Shown: piece by piece, positions 25,633 to 37,826 of the stretch
Layout of the letters: the number at the start of each line of letters is the position of its first letter
Numbering within the stretch: the stretch's first letter is position 1
Source: Trichomonas vaginalis G3
Lineage: Eukaryota > Parabasalia > Trichomonadida > Trichomonadidae
DNA length: 64,000 nucleotides
Reading direction: 5' to 3'
NCBI RefSeq assembly: GCF_026262505.1
Contig: NC_067205.1
Coordinates: forward strand, 19,093,645 to 19,157,644
Position numbers and translations under genes: made by a program
The notes under the pieces: generated by a model
Told to the model about the DNA's origin: nothing
The model's input: the letters and a program-made list of their open reading frames with translations, nothing else
Databases searched by the model: none

Positions 25633-26767
25633 CAAAAATTTTAAAATACGTGATTATATCAAAATTCTGAAAGCGCCGTTATAATTGAAAACTACAATCT
25701 ATAAATTAATGAAATTATAATGAAGAATGCTTTTATAAATATTTTTCAGATTCAGATTCAGATTTTAAAGGAATTTACGATATCGTATCGTAAAACTGGA
25801 ATTCGGATCAAAGAAAAAAAACAATTGAGTTTATCTTAGATCATAAGGAATAATTTTATTATTCAGATGATGAAAATATCTATATTAACGAAGCAAAGAG
25901 AAAATGTTCACATACTTATGCTTATAAGGCGTTAATCTTTACGAATCAAATTGAGCTTACATTTAATAGGAGATTATATCAAATCAGCTAGGTCAATCTT
26001 ATAAGTATGTATCAAAATGTTTTATCCAATCATCACAATTCGCGATATTTGGACTACGTTGAATCTTAAATCAGGAAAAGTTTACTTCAAAGCTTGCGTA
26101 TGTGAGAAACCAAACTACAAAAGATTATAGACTCTCAAAATAATCATAAACAAGAATTGCACAGGTCTTACAGATTTTTATGTTTCTCCGATGTTCAATG
26201 GCAATCCAAAACACCCATTCAGATTTCATACCGATCGTCCCTACAGAAAACATCTTAAAGTGTCATTTGCTGATTCAATTTTATCATGTTGAAGAAAATT
26301 CTAAGATCAAAGAGAAAGCGATCGATACAGCAGTTATTCCATTAAGTTGCATCTCAGGTAATAACAATACATCTGTAGAAGTCGAGCTTTTCGCAGAAGC
26401 AGGCAAAGTTTCTAAAGATGCCAACGTAACTCTGCAAACACCAAAGAAATCAGAAGGTTTGTCATTACAGATCACTATCCCTCCATTCTACTTCCCTCCT
26501 CAAAACATGGCTACCGCATTGACTGATAATTTCGATATTCCAAGTTTGTCTGGAGTTGACGAGTCATATGCTGATCTTTACATCATCCCTCTTTTCTGCC
26601 GACTTATTAAGAAGCGCGATTCTAAAGTTCTCCCAACATTGGTTAAATTATTGATCACATTTGGCGATGGCGGTAGAACATCACTTCGAAAGTGGTTGTT
26701 CAATCATTTCGATCCACAAACAATTGGTGATGACTTCCCAACATTCTATCCAGAAGCGATTAAAGTA

Positions 26768-28066
26768 TAGGGTGTCCAAAGGTGCGTTTAGCACAGCGCG
26801 CTATATGAGACTATTAAAGGAGATATATGCTGATTATAAATATATAATAAAAATATGAATATATGTATATGAGTATGTTGTATTTTGGCGCCATGCCGGG
26901 ATATAAAATGAATTTTGAGACAGGAGGCGGTTTCGCGGGAAATTTTGGCGGGATTTTTTCATTTTTTTAATGAATCATAAAGAAAACATCCTCGCTCTTG
27001 CAAAAAAATGCAAAGACTGTAAAAAAATCTACGAGATATTGGTAAAATGCTTCGGTATGGATGCTCCTAGCTATTCCACTGTAATGTATCATGTTAGGAT
27101 GTATCACTTCATGAACAAAAAGGCGCCCATCATAAAAATTGACAAAAAATCGCCGGATCAAAGAAAAATCAAAGCAATTCTTCAAGCGCTAGATGAAGAC
27201 CCAAGAGCATCACTCAGAAGGATAGAGGAGATGACAAAGATACCACGTACAACAGTCAGTTATTATCTGCACAATTATTTGAACTACAAACTAGCGTATA
27301 CACGTTGGGTTCCGCACAACCTTAATTCAGTTCAAAAAAAATCTAGAGTCCAATCTTCGAAAGAGCTCCTCTCTATATTGGGTGCGTATCAATCCAAGAA
27401 GTTTCGCTTTTTAGTAACAGGGGACGAGTCTTGGTTTCAATATGCAACAGAAGCCAAAATCATGTGGATCCCGAAGGATGAAAATCCGCAAACATTCCCG
27501 AAGAAAAAAATTGACACACCAATGATGATGTTGTCGGTTTTTTGGGGCGTGAATGGCATCATCGCAATTGATATTCTTCAAAAACCTAATACGATGAATG
27601 CTCAGTATCTAATTGACAATGTTCTTACTCAAATTATCAATTCTGATGAGTTTGAGAAATCCAAACAACAAAAACAAAAGTTTGCAATTCATTTTGATAA
27701 TTCAAGAGTTCACAAAAGTCATAAGGTAATGAATTACTTGGTGGAAAACAATGTCAAAGTTGTTCCAAACCCAATTTATTCACCTGATATTGCACCCTCT
27801 GACTTTTATTTATTCGGCACGCTAAAAAAGAGAGCTGAAGGACGCGAATTCGCGAGTCCAGATGATCTTGAAAATTTTGTAAGAGAGCAATTTGAGCAAT
27901 TTTCTCATGATGATTTAAAGCGTGTCTTTGAAGCCTGGATCGATCGCTGCGAACGCGTGATTGAATCCAATGGTGATTATATTTAAATAAACTTTATATA
28001 TATGTAACTTGTTTATTTCTATTCGCAGTATTCAGGTTTGTGCTAAACACACCTTTGGACACCCTA
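26768..28066 (+). mobile_element. Mariner DNA transposon (copy 4)
   Basis: 1299-bp copy with TA duplication at 26766-26767 and 28067-28068. Its losses relative to copy 1 lie in the noncoding leader (near 26850-26875), so the transposase is unaffected. Confidence 0.95.
26970..27986 (+). CDS. Mariner transposase, intact (copy 4)
   Basis: 338 residues, identical in sequence to the product of 1446-2462 as far as I can compare by eye. It has the same N-terminal helix-turn-helix, WVPHNL linker, D,D34D catalytic residues and initiator nine bases before ATG. Two intact copies inside one array mean that transposase could still be made from this locus. Confidence 0.95.
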   Translation: MNHKENILALAKKCKDCKKIYEILVKCFGMDAPSYSTVMYHVRMYHFMNKKAPIIKIDKKSPDQRKIKAILQALDEDPRASLRRIEEMTKIPRTTVSYYLHNYLNYKLAYTRWVPHNLNSVQKKSRVQSSKELLSILGAYQSKKFRFLVTGDESWFQYATEAKIMWIPKDENPQTFPKKKIDTPMMMLSVFWGVNGIIAIDILQKPNTMNAQYLIDNVLTQIINSDEFEKSKQQKQKFAIHFDNSRVHKSHKVMNYLVENNVKVVPNPIYSPDIAPSDFYLFGTLKKRAEGREFASPDDLENFVREQFEQFSHDDLKRVFEAWIDRCERVIESNGDYI

Positions 28067-31000
28067 TATTTTGTCATGAAATCATTGAAGGAAAGATCGA
28101 AACAACAATCATTCCAGACTTTTCAACATCTTTACCACTTATTCTTGACATTATGCAGATTGTTTTCTCCGATGGCAAACTTCAATCAACAGCTCAAGAC
28201 TTAATTACAATTAACAACTCACTTCTTGACTTGATTTGCTTCTTATTGACTAAGGATATTGATTGCAATTCCATTACAGAGTCATTGGGACTCTTCTTCT
28301 TCCATAATCTTTCAGATCTTGGAAATGAAGAAATCGTACGATTCGTTTACACATTCCTTCGAACTATATCTAAGGTCAGACCCATAATTGCACATCCAAT
28401 GTCTGCTACACGAGTTCAATGGATTTTCTTATCTCCATTATCTCTTTCTAAGCACTTCTTGATCAACATGACTAACAACATGAAACCATTATCAACGAAC
28501 GCTATGTATTCACCTTATTCTAAACTTACATCACAATTTTTGTTGTCGACACAACAATGTTTTGGCGGTCGTGATCCCGACACATTTGCACTTTGTGCAG
28601 GCTTTTTAGCTCGATTGTTATCTAACTTAGATGAGATTTGTTATAGTATTCGACAACGAATCGCATTTGCTTTATTCCCTCTTATTGATTTATGTTCTAA
28701 TCATTTTGAATCCCCATTATTTATGTCTAACAAACGAATGCAAATTGCATTGATTCCATTTGTTTTATTCTTAATCAAGAACAGTGAACAGAAGCAGTTA
28801 TTATCATTCTTCCATTCATTATCTATCTCATTCAAGTGTCATTTCATTTCATTCCTTAAATTGACCGGAAAAATCATCATTGACACATTGGATGTCATCA
28901 AACCAACATATGAATGTCCACAAATTAACTTGAATCTTCTTGATTTGCTGACACATATTTACATCAAATTTTTGTTTGACGTCAAATCAGAATTAGGTGT
29001 TTGCATGAACGAAGTCATCCAGTTAATTGAAGTTTTGTTGTGTCGATACCAACCAACAGATAACTACAAGTATTTGTATTTACTTTGTGATTCATTATTC
29101 GAATCATATCCATTAGAACGTAATTTCATCATCATGTCTACTAAATTAATTATGTACAAACAAGCAAAATCACGTGCATTGAGTACCGCATTGATTATTA
29201 ACAGTTTCAAACAAGATTACAATCGATATGAACAAGTTAATGTTTCCACACTTTCATTCATTGATGAATACGCAACAATTCTTTTAGAAAACAAAGTTTC
29301 AATGATTCCTATGTTTAAAGAATATATTTTGATAATTAAAGAACTTACACCAGACAATAAATCACTTAAAAAGAAAGTTAGTGATCGAATGGATTCTGCT
29401 TTATCCATTGCAGATATTGTTGAAAAACAGAAATCATCAAAACAAGCATTGTCCATTCGTTGTCAACAATTAATGTCATTGGCTGATGAAAACATGGACT
29501 TTCCAAACATGCGCTTAAAGTGGTTGAGTGAATTAGTTCGTATCAATATCGAATCCGGTGATTATATCTCAGCGTTTGTTTCACAATTACATTGTACATG
29601 TTTAATTGCTACGGTTGTTGAACATCGTTCTAAACATGAAAAACTCGAAAATAAAAAGAAGAACGAACGATTGCCTAAACCACCCGGTTTCCATTTATCA
29701 ACGACACAACCAATCAGAACGGCAAACAATGTCTATGATTACGGCCGATCTAGAACATATCAAGAATTCTTCTTCATTCCTTCAGTTCAAGTCGAAACTA
29801 AAGTTAAAGTTGATGCAGGAATGCCGATGCCGAAATTTTGTTGTCTGATTTTAATGAAAATCTTTTGATTGAATATTTGAATTCATCTGTTTGGTTATGC
29901 GAAGAAGCACAGTTATATTATACATTGCGCGGTTTGTCATCAATGGCATTACGTGTTCTTTATCAGAACCGCGATTACGGCCGGTCTAAAGAAATCTGTT
30001 CTAAATTGTCCAATTATTTGTCTAGTATTTCTACAGGAAACACAGTTGGTGTCAGTGTTCCATTGTCATTCTTCATGGTAGAAAAAGACAAGGCGGCAAG
30101 AAAGATCAACGAATATACTGCTGCAAGAAGACGGAAACAATCCATTTTGTTCAACAACTGAAGAATCGCGAAGGAATTGTTTGTCCAACAGATTATTGCG
30201 ATCATCATGAGGAATGCAAAGGTGATGGTATTTGTTTGATCCAATTAGAGCCATCGGATGATAAAATCGAAGGTGATGAAGCTCCTCATTCATGGGATAA
30301 GTTCCGATCCGTTGTTTCTATCAATAAACAATCACAGAAATCATCTGAAGAACTGAAGAATCCTATTAAAACTCTTTACATCGAAACATCAGAAAAATTA
30401 CCATTTTATCATCAAGGTGTTTCTATCAAGAAGATCGAGATCCAGGAAGTTCGTGTTAAAGAATTATGTGTTAATACATTGAACCGAGCATTCACATCTC
30501 TTGATCAACTTGTGAAAGACTTCGATCCATATCTTTCTATGCCCATTGGTGCATTCAAGGATTCACCAATGGTTATTTTCGGAAAAGATCTTTGTCGATA
30601 CAAAGAAATGCTTTATACAACATTGCAACATCCTAACTGTGCACGTGACTGTTTGAGTTTTATCAAACAAAAGTATCCAGAACTTCTTGAAGAAAACGTT
30701 TCTAAGTTCTCAGAATGTCTTGTTAAAGCACTTAAACAACATCGAAGAGCAGTGAACGAACTTTTGATTGAATTTGAATCCGGTGACGAAATCGATAAAA
30801 TCAAATCCGATCTGGATGATTGCACAGAAATGATCAACAAGTTCTGCAAAGACTTCGAAGTTGATATGATTGACGATCAAACAGTTTATGAAGGTATTGT
30901 TGATCCAATGTCATCATTTTGTGCATATGAAAATGAGTATGATTAAAAACATAATATTTTTTTTAATATTTTAAAGTTTATTATAATGTGTTAAAAGATC

Positions 31001-31298
31001 ACTGCATTAGTTTACAACTTAACACCCGAAGATATTTTTCTCCTATGAAAGAATTGATATTTTTGGATTTATCTCTAAAATACAAACTACGCCAGACTTT
31101 CAAAATCATCCCTTTAATTTAGAATTAATTCCCAAGACTACTATAAACAGAATTTAATAATTTTTACAATATTTCTATTTGGTTTACAACATTATACATG
31201 AAGTTACCATTGACTATGATCGATTGATATCATTATTATTTCTATATTTTTCTCGTTATTTGTTTAAAAATGCAGAAGATATGAAAAATTATTAATTT

Positions 31299-32309
31299 TT
31301 ATCGTTTAGTAATAAACAAAATAGAAATATGATATTTACCAAAAAGAAAATTTATAAGTTTAAAAGAAGAACAAATTTTATTTTCTTTCTTTGGTACAAA
31401 TAATATTATTTCAAGATTTCCTTCACATGGACTTAAATCAATGAATTTTAATATATTCTTAAATGAAACTTCTCCTTTTTCTGATGTATCAACATGTCCA
31501 ATAGATGAATAAGAATCAATACTACATCGATGGATATAAATCTGCCCATCCCAACCTGCTTTAAATAATTTTCCTTTGTTAATCTGAGGATTGTTTTGGA
31601 AAGATGAATCGAAAATATCAAGTCTATCAGTTGTCGAAACAATTCCATAATATTCTGACTTTTGAGAATTATTTATATAATTACATCGGTCAATTCTTCC
31701 TGGACAATGATAAAAATGAGTAATCAATCCGTCAGTTGCTTTTAAATTCTCAAAATTACAAAATGAAACATTTACTGTTGATTTAACATATTGATAACCA
31801 AAACCTGGACATCGATCTGAAATACAGTTAGAAATGTTTGTTTTTGAAAGAGATCCAAAACCATATTGCTGGCAAATCATACAATATACTGAACTATATC
31901 CTCCATTACAAATTGATCCTTGGAGGATTGTACTGTTGATTTTTCCTTTGAAATGAAGAAATTGGCCATATACAGTAGATTTACTTTCAAATGAACAGAA
32001 TTTATCAATAATAATGGCAGTATTATTAGAATTTTCAATATATACTGTACCTGGACCTTTTGAAAAAACGTTTTCGCAAAGTAAAATCGAGTAATCATTT
32101 GTATTTTTGAATTTAACTGCTCTATCTTGTAAGTTGATAAATTTACAGATGTATGCAAAGCATTTGTCTTCTGTTGCAGTGACTTGTTGAACTTCACCTG
32201 TAATGACTGAAGAAGGAGGATCAATTCCTTCATAATAAAGACGCCAAATACTATTTGTAACTTCCTCACAATGAACATGTTTTCTAAAAGCAATTAATTT
32301 GAACTTGGT
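31299..32309 (-). pseudogene. Decayed cysteine-containing surface-protein gene (copy 4, best preserved)
   Basis: The stretch 31299-31880 is open for 193 residues and shows the family best. Short strands carry NISNCIS, VNVSFCNFENL, IDRCNYINNS, LDIFDSSFQNN, IYIHRCSIDS and VSFKNILKF, spaced about 20-25 residues apart, a pattern expected of right-handed beta-helix coils. It ends NFLFGKYHISILFITKR without a membrane anchor. The 5' part (31877-32309) is shifted and has no ATG. Family assignment is inference. Confidence 0.5.
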
Positions 32310-32662
32310 TTAGAGCCAAAAAGACTCCCGAATTAAATTTTAAAAATGAAAGGGGGTGACACCATATTGAACTTCCTTCCTATAATTCAAAATTAAAATT
32401 AATTTCAAGTACTAATTTTGAATGTTTGAATCATTCTATATTATCAGCAAAACAGCGGAGTTGAATTACAATATGAGCAATAACTTTTGAATAGAATATT
32501 CTTGATAAAGTGAAATGGGAGTGATTTTATATTAAGAATATAGGTTTTGCACAATCAAACTATATGAAATGGTTTAAATTTGGAGATTTCTGTAAGACAA
32601 TATATTTTTTATAGAAGTTCATATAGAAAAATCAAATGTAAATTTTTATTCAATAAGAAAAT

Positions 32663-33103
32663 TTAAACTTCTTCACCTACATCAGTATTTGTTGTTGATG
32701 ATTTGTATTTTCGGATAACAATAAATGCAATAATAAATATTGCAATTTCAATAATAATACCAATAACGATTCCAGAAATTGCACCAGCTGGAGCTTTATT
32801 ACTAGAACTATTCTTCTGATTATCAGTACCTGAAGTTTCATTCGATGTTTGTGTTTTTGGTAACCATAATGGCTTCAAATTTCCATTATCATACTGAGGA
32901 TAGCCTTCATTTGATATCTTTGGATCATCAAATTTAAAATCAGAAAGTTCGATCCTTCCGTCAATTAATAAAATGTTAATATAGTTTGTATGACTACATG
33001 AATAAATCTCTGATTCCTTTAAATCTTCTGATAGTAATAATTCATTGTTATTATTTTTACAATAAATATGACTCCTAGACTTACTTTGTGGTCCTATATA
33101 ATA
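32663..33103 (-). pseudogene. 3' fragment of membrane surface-protein gene (copy 4)
   Basis: Only the C-terminal ~147 codons remain (from GPQSKSRSHIYCKNNNNE to GEEV), including the membrane helix and short tail. Upstream of 33103 the frame runs into unrelated sequence, giving a short chimeric extension. It lacks start and promoter, so it is presumed dead. Confidence 0.7.
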
Positions 33104-34493
33104 CCATATATTTCCAACTCTTGGAAAATTTTCATGACCCCCTACCCAGGGTCCTAAAATGGGTATTTTCCTCACACAGACACCGTGGTTTTTTGAGCCG
33201 GGAAATAAATAGCGCAGACAGTTTCTACATATAGAGACATGCTTATACTTAGAGTTTGACGGGAATCTAAAGTGATTTTTTTCTGCATCGCGAAATCTAA
33301 TGCAATCTCAAAATCATGAAGAAACTGCGAATCGGAGCGCAATTTTTTAATATGTTAATATATAAAGGTACCCCTACTACTGCAAATGCTTCAAATGAAA
33401 ATCTAAGAAATCAGATTAATTTGATCACATTAGTATAGTATTGGTCAAACCAAAAACTCATATGTTGATATATAGCCTATAGATATTCATATTATCTACT
33501 TTTCATTGAATTACATAAGATTTAATAATCTCATAAATATTCTTTTTAATTTTCCGAATTCCGTGTGCATTTAGATTGCCTATACCTGTATATAATAATT
33601 CTAGAATGGTTTGGTTAGATATTAAGTTTTTTAGATTAATATTTTAACATTTTGATAAAACAAGCATTTGTTCCATTTTAGAATCGCCATTGAACTCTAG
33701 TTTGACTAACATGATGTTGTATGATCAAATAAATTCTAACTTCATGAGATAAATTTTGAAATTAGAAAATGCGATATCTGACTCAAATATTTATCTGAAC
33801 ACATTTAACATTCAATGATAAACTAAAGTACTATACAGCAGATTCGATTTGGCTTATATTTTATATAATCAACAAATAATCCTATAAAATTGTGCTATTC
33901 ACGTTGCTCAAAGATGTATTGAACATTCCCTACTTGTGTATTGATAAAATTAGATATAGATTCTAATGTAAATCGATATTTTGAAAATTCATATATATTT
34001 TGTCTTGGTTTGGCATTTGATCGTGTTGAAACCGGAATTGCAATATATATCATCTAAATATATAACTATCAAAATATGAGCTATAGATTTTTAAATTATT
34101 CTCCTGAATATGAGTGACTAACATAATTATATTGAATTGAGTAGTAAGAATCATAAATATTAGAATCTGACGATAATTTATTATAACTTTATATAGGAAC
34201 AAGATTATAAATGATGATGAAAATAAAGATTAAATTTAAATCTGAAAATTTGAAAACATTAAGTGTATATGATAGCATTACAAAATTAAATTTTATGTGG
34301 AAGAGGAAATAGAGGAATTAGAAGTATTATGAGAAAATAATAAGATATAAAAACAAGATTCTATTAAATGAGTTAATTTATAGAAAGGAATAACAGTGTG
34401 AATGTAGTAAATGAATGTTTTCATGATGTATTATTGAAATCTTAAGTTTTGTTAAGAAGATAATAAGGGAATCAAATTTTGTATTAGGAAGTT
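33104..34493. other. AT-rich gene-free region right of the array
   Basis: About 1.4 kb without a credible open frame. The first ~80 bases after the junction are richer in G and C (GACCCCCTACCCAGGGTCC near 33137) and look different from both the array and the following AT-rich DNA. I could not identify them. Confidence 0.5.
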
Positions 34494-35945
34494 TGACCGA
34501 CAAGAGTGTATTGTGCACTCTTGTCGGTCTGCATGTCTCATTCCGGGAGACATTGTCACTGCATGTCTCCCAGAATGAGACAATCTTCCGCAATTCATAA
34601 TTGATGCAAGTTTGACCGACAAGAGTGTATTGTGCACTCTTGTCGGTCTGCATGTCTCATTCCGGGAGACATTGTCACTGCATGTCTTCCAGAATGAGAC
34701 AATCTTCCGCATTCATAACTTGAACGCGGAAGTTTGACCGACAAGAGTGCACAATACACTCTTGTCGATCTAAATGTATCTTACAATCAAAGACACTTTC
34801 ATACAATCTTTTCGAAGTTAAAAAAAAATTTAATTATTTCTTTCATTTGTTTATTAAATCGCCTTACTCACGTACTAATCTCTTTTAGAGACTCTATCGA
34901 GCTATCCCCACATATAAACCTGTGACAATAATACATATTTACTCTCTTCATATTCTGATCTCATGATACATTATCGCAAAAACTATAATTATACAACACA
35001 TCTCATAAAGTCTCATTTTAGCCCTATCTAAGCGTTCAAAACATATTTTCCACACGTAATCTGATTCTTCTGGCTCCGCTGATTCGATTTCTGCTGTCAG
35101 ATCGTGAAAATATGCATCACATAAAGAGATAAACACAACTCAAAATTATTGCTTTTTTTTTCAAATTGTCTATTCATCCATCTTTACATATTTATTATCT
35201 CCTCCGTTTCCTCACAAATTCTTTTAATTTTCTGAATAATACGTATAATAAAATGAATATCTCAAAACTAAAACACAAAATTAATGTTGGAAAATGACTA
35301 GATATAATCTGAACTTTTGAATTCATACATTTTTGGAAAAAAATTGAATTTTCAAAAAAAGAGCTTATTTAGGTATGAACCTGAAAGAGAAATTTTAAGG
35401 AAAATATTAAGTTGTGCAATTGCATTTATCTCTATATGTGATGCATATTTTCACGATCTGACAGCAGAAATCGAATCAGCGGAGCCAGAAGAATCAGATT
35501 ACGTGTGGAAAATATGTTTTGAACGCTTAGATAGGGCTAAAATGAGACTTTATGAGATGTGTTGTATAATTATAGTTTTTGCGATAATGTGTCATGAGAT
35601 CAGAATATGAAGAGAGTAAATATGTATTATTGTCACAGGTTTATATGTGGGGATAGCTCGATAGAGTCTCTAAAAGAGATTAGTACGTGAGTAAGGCGAT
35701 TTAATAAACAAAAGAAAGAAATAATTAAATTTTTTTTTTAACTTCGAAAAGATTGTATGAAAGTGTCTTTGATTGTAAGATACATTTAGATCGACAAGAG
35801 TGTATTGTGCACTCTTGTCGGTCAAACTTCCGCATTCAAGTTATGAATGCGGAAGATTGTCTCATTCTGGGAGACATGCAGTGACAATGTCTCCCGAATG
35901 AGACATGCAGACCGACAAGAGTGTATTGTGCACTCTTGTCGGTCA
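34494..35945. mobile_element. Fold-back element with ~530-bp inverted arms made of hairpins
   Basis: The left arm (34611-35139) and right arm (35411-35945) are inverted copies of about 95% or more, around a ~270-bp spacer. The outer part of each arm is built of shorter hairpins. GACCGACAAGAGTG and its complement enclose seven bases (34495-34529). GTCTCATTCCGGGAGACAT and its near complement enclose nine (34535-34581). CTTCCGCATTCA and its complement enclose five. The left side has a second ~117-bp copy of this hairpin block (34494-34610). No transposase is encoded. It resembles a fold-back DNA element; mobility is inferred from structure only. Confidence 0.7.
35396..35610 (+). pseudogene. Open fragment in the fold-back arm
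   Basis: About 70 codons (from REILRKILSCAIAFISICDA to FAIMCHEIRI) read like a normal protein, and the mirror copy (34948-35136, minus) keeps nearly the same residues. No in-frame ATG precedes it. It may be a captured gene piece inside the fold-back element or chance. Nothing can be said on function. Confidence 0.25.
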
Positions 35946-36149
35946 AAGTTTTGCAACCACATTCTGATTGCAGAAGATTGTGCTATTCATATTTTCTACG
36001 AGCCTGCTTCATAAAATTGAATCCTTCTATCCAAATTAAATGCGATTTCGCTAATCTTTCATCTAAAATCACTAATCAGAAGCATATTGCAAGTTAACTT
36101 GAACCGGCATGTTCCTCCTATCCTGTCTTTCAGTTCTTTCTATCAGCCA

Positions 36150-36356
36150 TGGTTCACAAGGAGGAGAGCTTTGCGCACAATCAGACATAAGATTGCGGCA
36201 GAGGAACCGGGAAGAGAGCAGCTTGAAGCGGTAAGATGTCCGAATGCTGTCTCCAGGTGTATCTGTCAGGCAAAGTTCACAAGGAGGAGAGCTTTGCGCA
36301 CAATCAAACAGAAGATTGCGGCAGAGGAACCGGGAAGAGAGCAGCTTGAAGCGGTA
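36150..36356. repeat. Direct repeat of ~85 bp in a GC-rich patch
   Basis: TTCACAAGGAGGAGAGCTTT begins two near-identical ~85-base blocks (36150-36234 and 36271-36356) that differ at a few bases. They sit in a GC-richer island (36090-36590). Both strands are open across it, so neither reading can be trusted. Possible remains of a foreign or mobile sequence; not identified. Confidence 0.6.
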
Positions 36357-36604
36357 AGCTGTTTTCAAGTCTTTAGTTAACAAACTTTAACAAAAGACAT
36401 CTAAAAAATTTGAAATAATTGCAAAATAATGCCGTCAGGTAATGCGCACCTAAGGGAGGTGTTTTGCGGGAGCTGGGGTATCTTGGTGAGTACTCAGGAG
36501 GCCAAGAAGGGCACCCAACCGACATTTTGCTGACGCATTGTGTAAGCAACCATTCTGATAACCGCTCAAACCGTCGGACAAAATAATTTATGAAATTATA
36601 AGTC
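36357..36604. other. GC-rich unidentified stretch
   Basis: Continues the GC island after the direct repeat. It has no start-to-stop frame that looks genuine and no tRNA or rRNA motif I could find. Confidence 0.3.
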
Positions 36605-36850
36605 ATCTTTCTAATACATATTTTTGGAAGGGCGTAAGATACGCCAACTTAAATATATTATTAAATATGAGAAAATCACTCAACAAAAAAACAATTCTTT
36701 CAAAAAGTTTAAAATTTATCTTTCTAATACATATTTTTGGAAGGGCTTAAGATACACCAACTTAAATATATTATTAAATATGAGAAAATCACTCAACAAA
36801 AAAACAATTCTTTCAAAAAGTTTGACATTGATCTTTCTAATACATATCCT
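36605..36850. repeat. 113-bp tandem repeat, two full copies and a third start
   Basis: ATCTTTCTAATACATAT recurs at 36605, 36718 and 36831, with nearly identical sequence in between (period 113). The third copy runs only about 25 bases. AT-rich, no coding sign. Confidence 0.85.
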
Positions 36851-37679
36851 ATGGAAGGAGTTTACATTCACAAAATAAAAACCAGTTCAAAATCTTATTA
36901 CTCCTTGAATTAAAATCATTTAATTTCAAATCCATTCCAAATCCTTAAATCTGTATTAAAAATCATTTTGCCAACAACCAACACAATACAAATTACATTT
37001 CCATATATCTCTTGTCCATTTTAATTTTTTATCTCATTTTATTTAATTTAAAGCATATAGACATCGAGATCCTTTACACATAGTTATATAAAGTCAAATA
37101 CATAATAAATTTTAATTCTAGAGATATCTCAAAATCTCAATTTTTTAATTTAAAATACCTTTCTTTTCACAGTACGATCACAACAAACAAGCCATTTACT
37201 ATATTAACACATATAAGAAAAATATCAAATTACAAAACAACTTTCAATATCATTCGCATCAAATTCTATTTTTCATAATTATCAACTACATGTTATTATA
37301 TAATATATGTCGGCGCATATTCCACTCTATACAAGTGTCAGACACACTACACAAAGCTGTGAGATTCATACCTCTATCAGTAGGACTTCTCAAATCAAGA
37401 ACACATATGTTTCACTATCGCACATCTGTGTAGGATCTAATTAACCCTTTGGACTGGTACTTCAAAATTTGATAATTTGATAATTTCATGTGATATCATC
37501 ATTTGCCTTTTAAAACAACTGTGCGTTAAACTAGACACGTTTCTCTATCATAATGCAAAATATCAAAGTTTGGGAGACTCCCAAAGTGTCTGAACTGATC
37601 ATAAGGGTGAAAAACCGTTTTCCAGAGTTGGGAACGTAGAGGTATCTTATTCGATTAAAATGAAAAGGGAATAGTTTCA
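36851..37679. other. AT-rich gene-free region
   Basis: No frame, repeat or RNA gene recognised. Confidence 0.4.
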
Positions 37680-37826
37680 TTATGCTTTAAATGACAGCCT
37701 TATAATATAATCATAGTTTTCGCTCAATATGCAGCATTTTTTTTCGAAATCTATGGTCAATATCCTAAATACTGATTGCTTTGCATTCATATCTCTTACA
37801 TTTTCTATACCCACATCACTATTCAT
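37680..37826 (-). CDS. Possible 48-residue small gene with initiator
   Basis: Minus-strand ATG at 37826 lies 12 bases after an initiator-like TCACTTTTAT (A at 37838), the spacing used by trichomonad genes. The frame runs 48 codons (MNSDVGIENVRDMNAKQS...) to TAA. A frame of this length can arise by chance in AT-rich DNA, and I recognise no motif. The initiator spacing is the only support. Confidence 0.25.
   Translation of the reverse strand: MNSDVGIENVRDMNAKQSVFRILTIDFEKKCCILSENYDYIIRLSFKA

Larger units (their letters stand above)
26017..30946 (+). pseudogene. DOCK-family exchange factor, interrupted by mariner (copy 4)
   Basis: Same gene as at 487-5419, exon parts 26017-26767 and 28067-30946. 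Two bases are missing near 26219 so the first exon opens in a different frame, a G is missing near 29818, and an A-run near 30085 is one base shorter than in copy 2. The ARM-like middle (28009-29800) is open without interruption. The TAG shared by all copies in the DHR-1 region is present. Confidence 0.7.
25532..33103. repeat. 8.5-kb tandem unit, copy 4 (truncated)
   Basis: Fourth unit, 7572 bases, matching the others until GTCCTATATAATA and then leaving them abruptly at 33103/33104, inside the membrane-protein gene. No inverted or target repeat was seen at the junction. It marks the right edge of the array. Confidence 0.95.

Noticed and set aside
36072-36380. Overlapping frames on both strands (about 97-103 codons)
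   Set aside because: Both strands are open over a GC-rich duplicated block; no ATG in a sensible place and no known motif.
36430-36600. tRNA or other classical RNA gene in the GC-rich stretch
   Set aside because: No cloverleaf, no GGTTCGA-type arm and no rRNA motif found.
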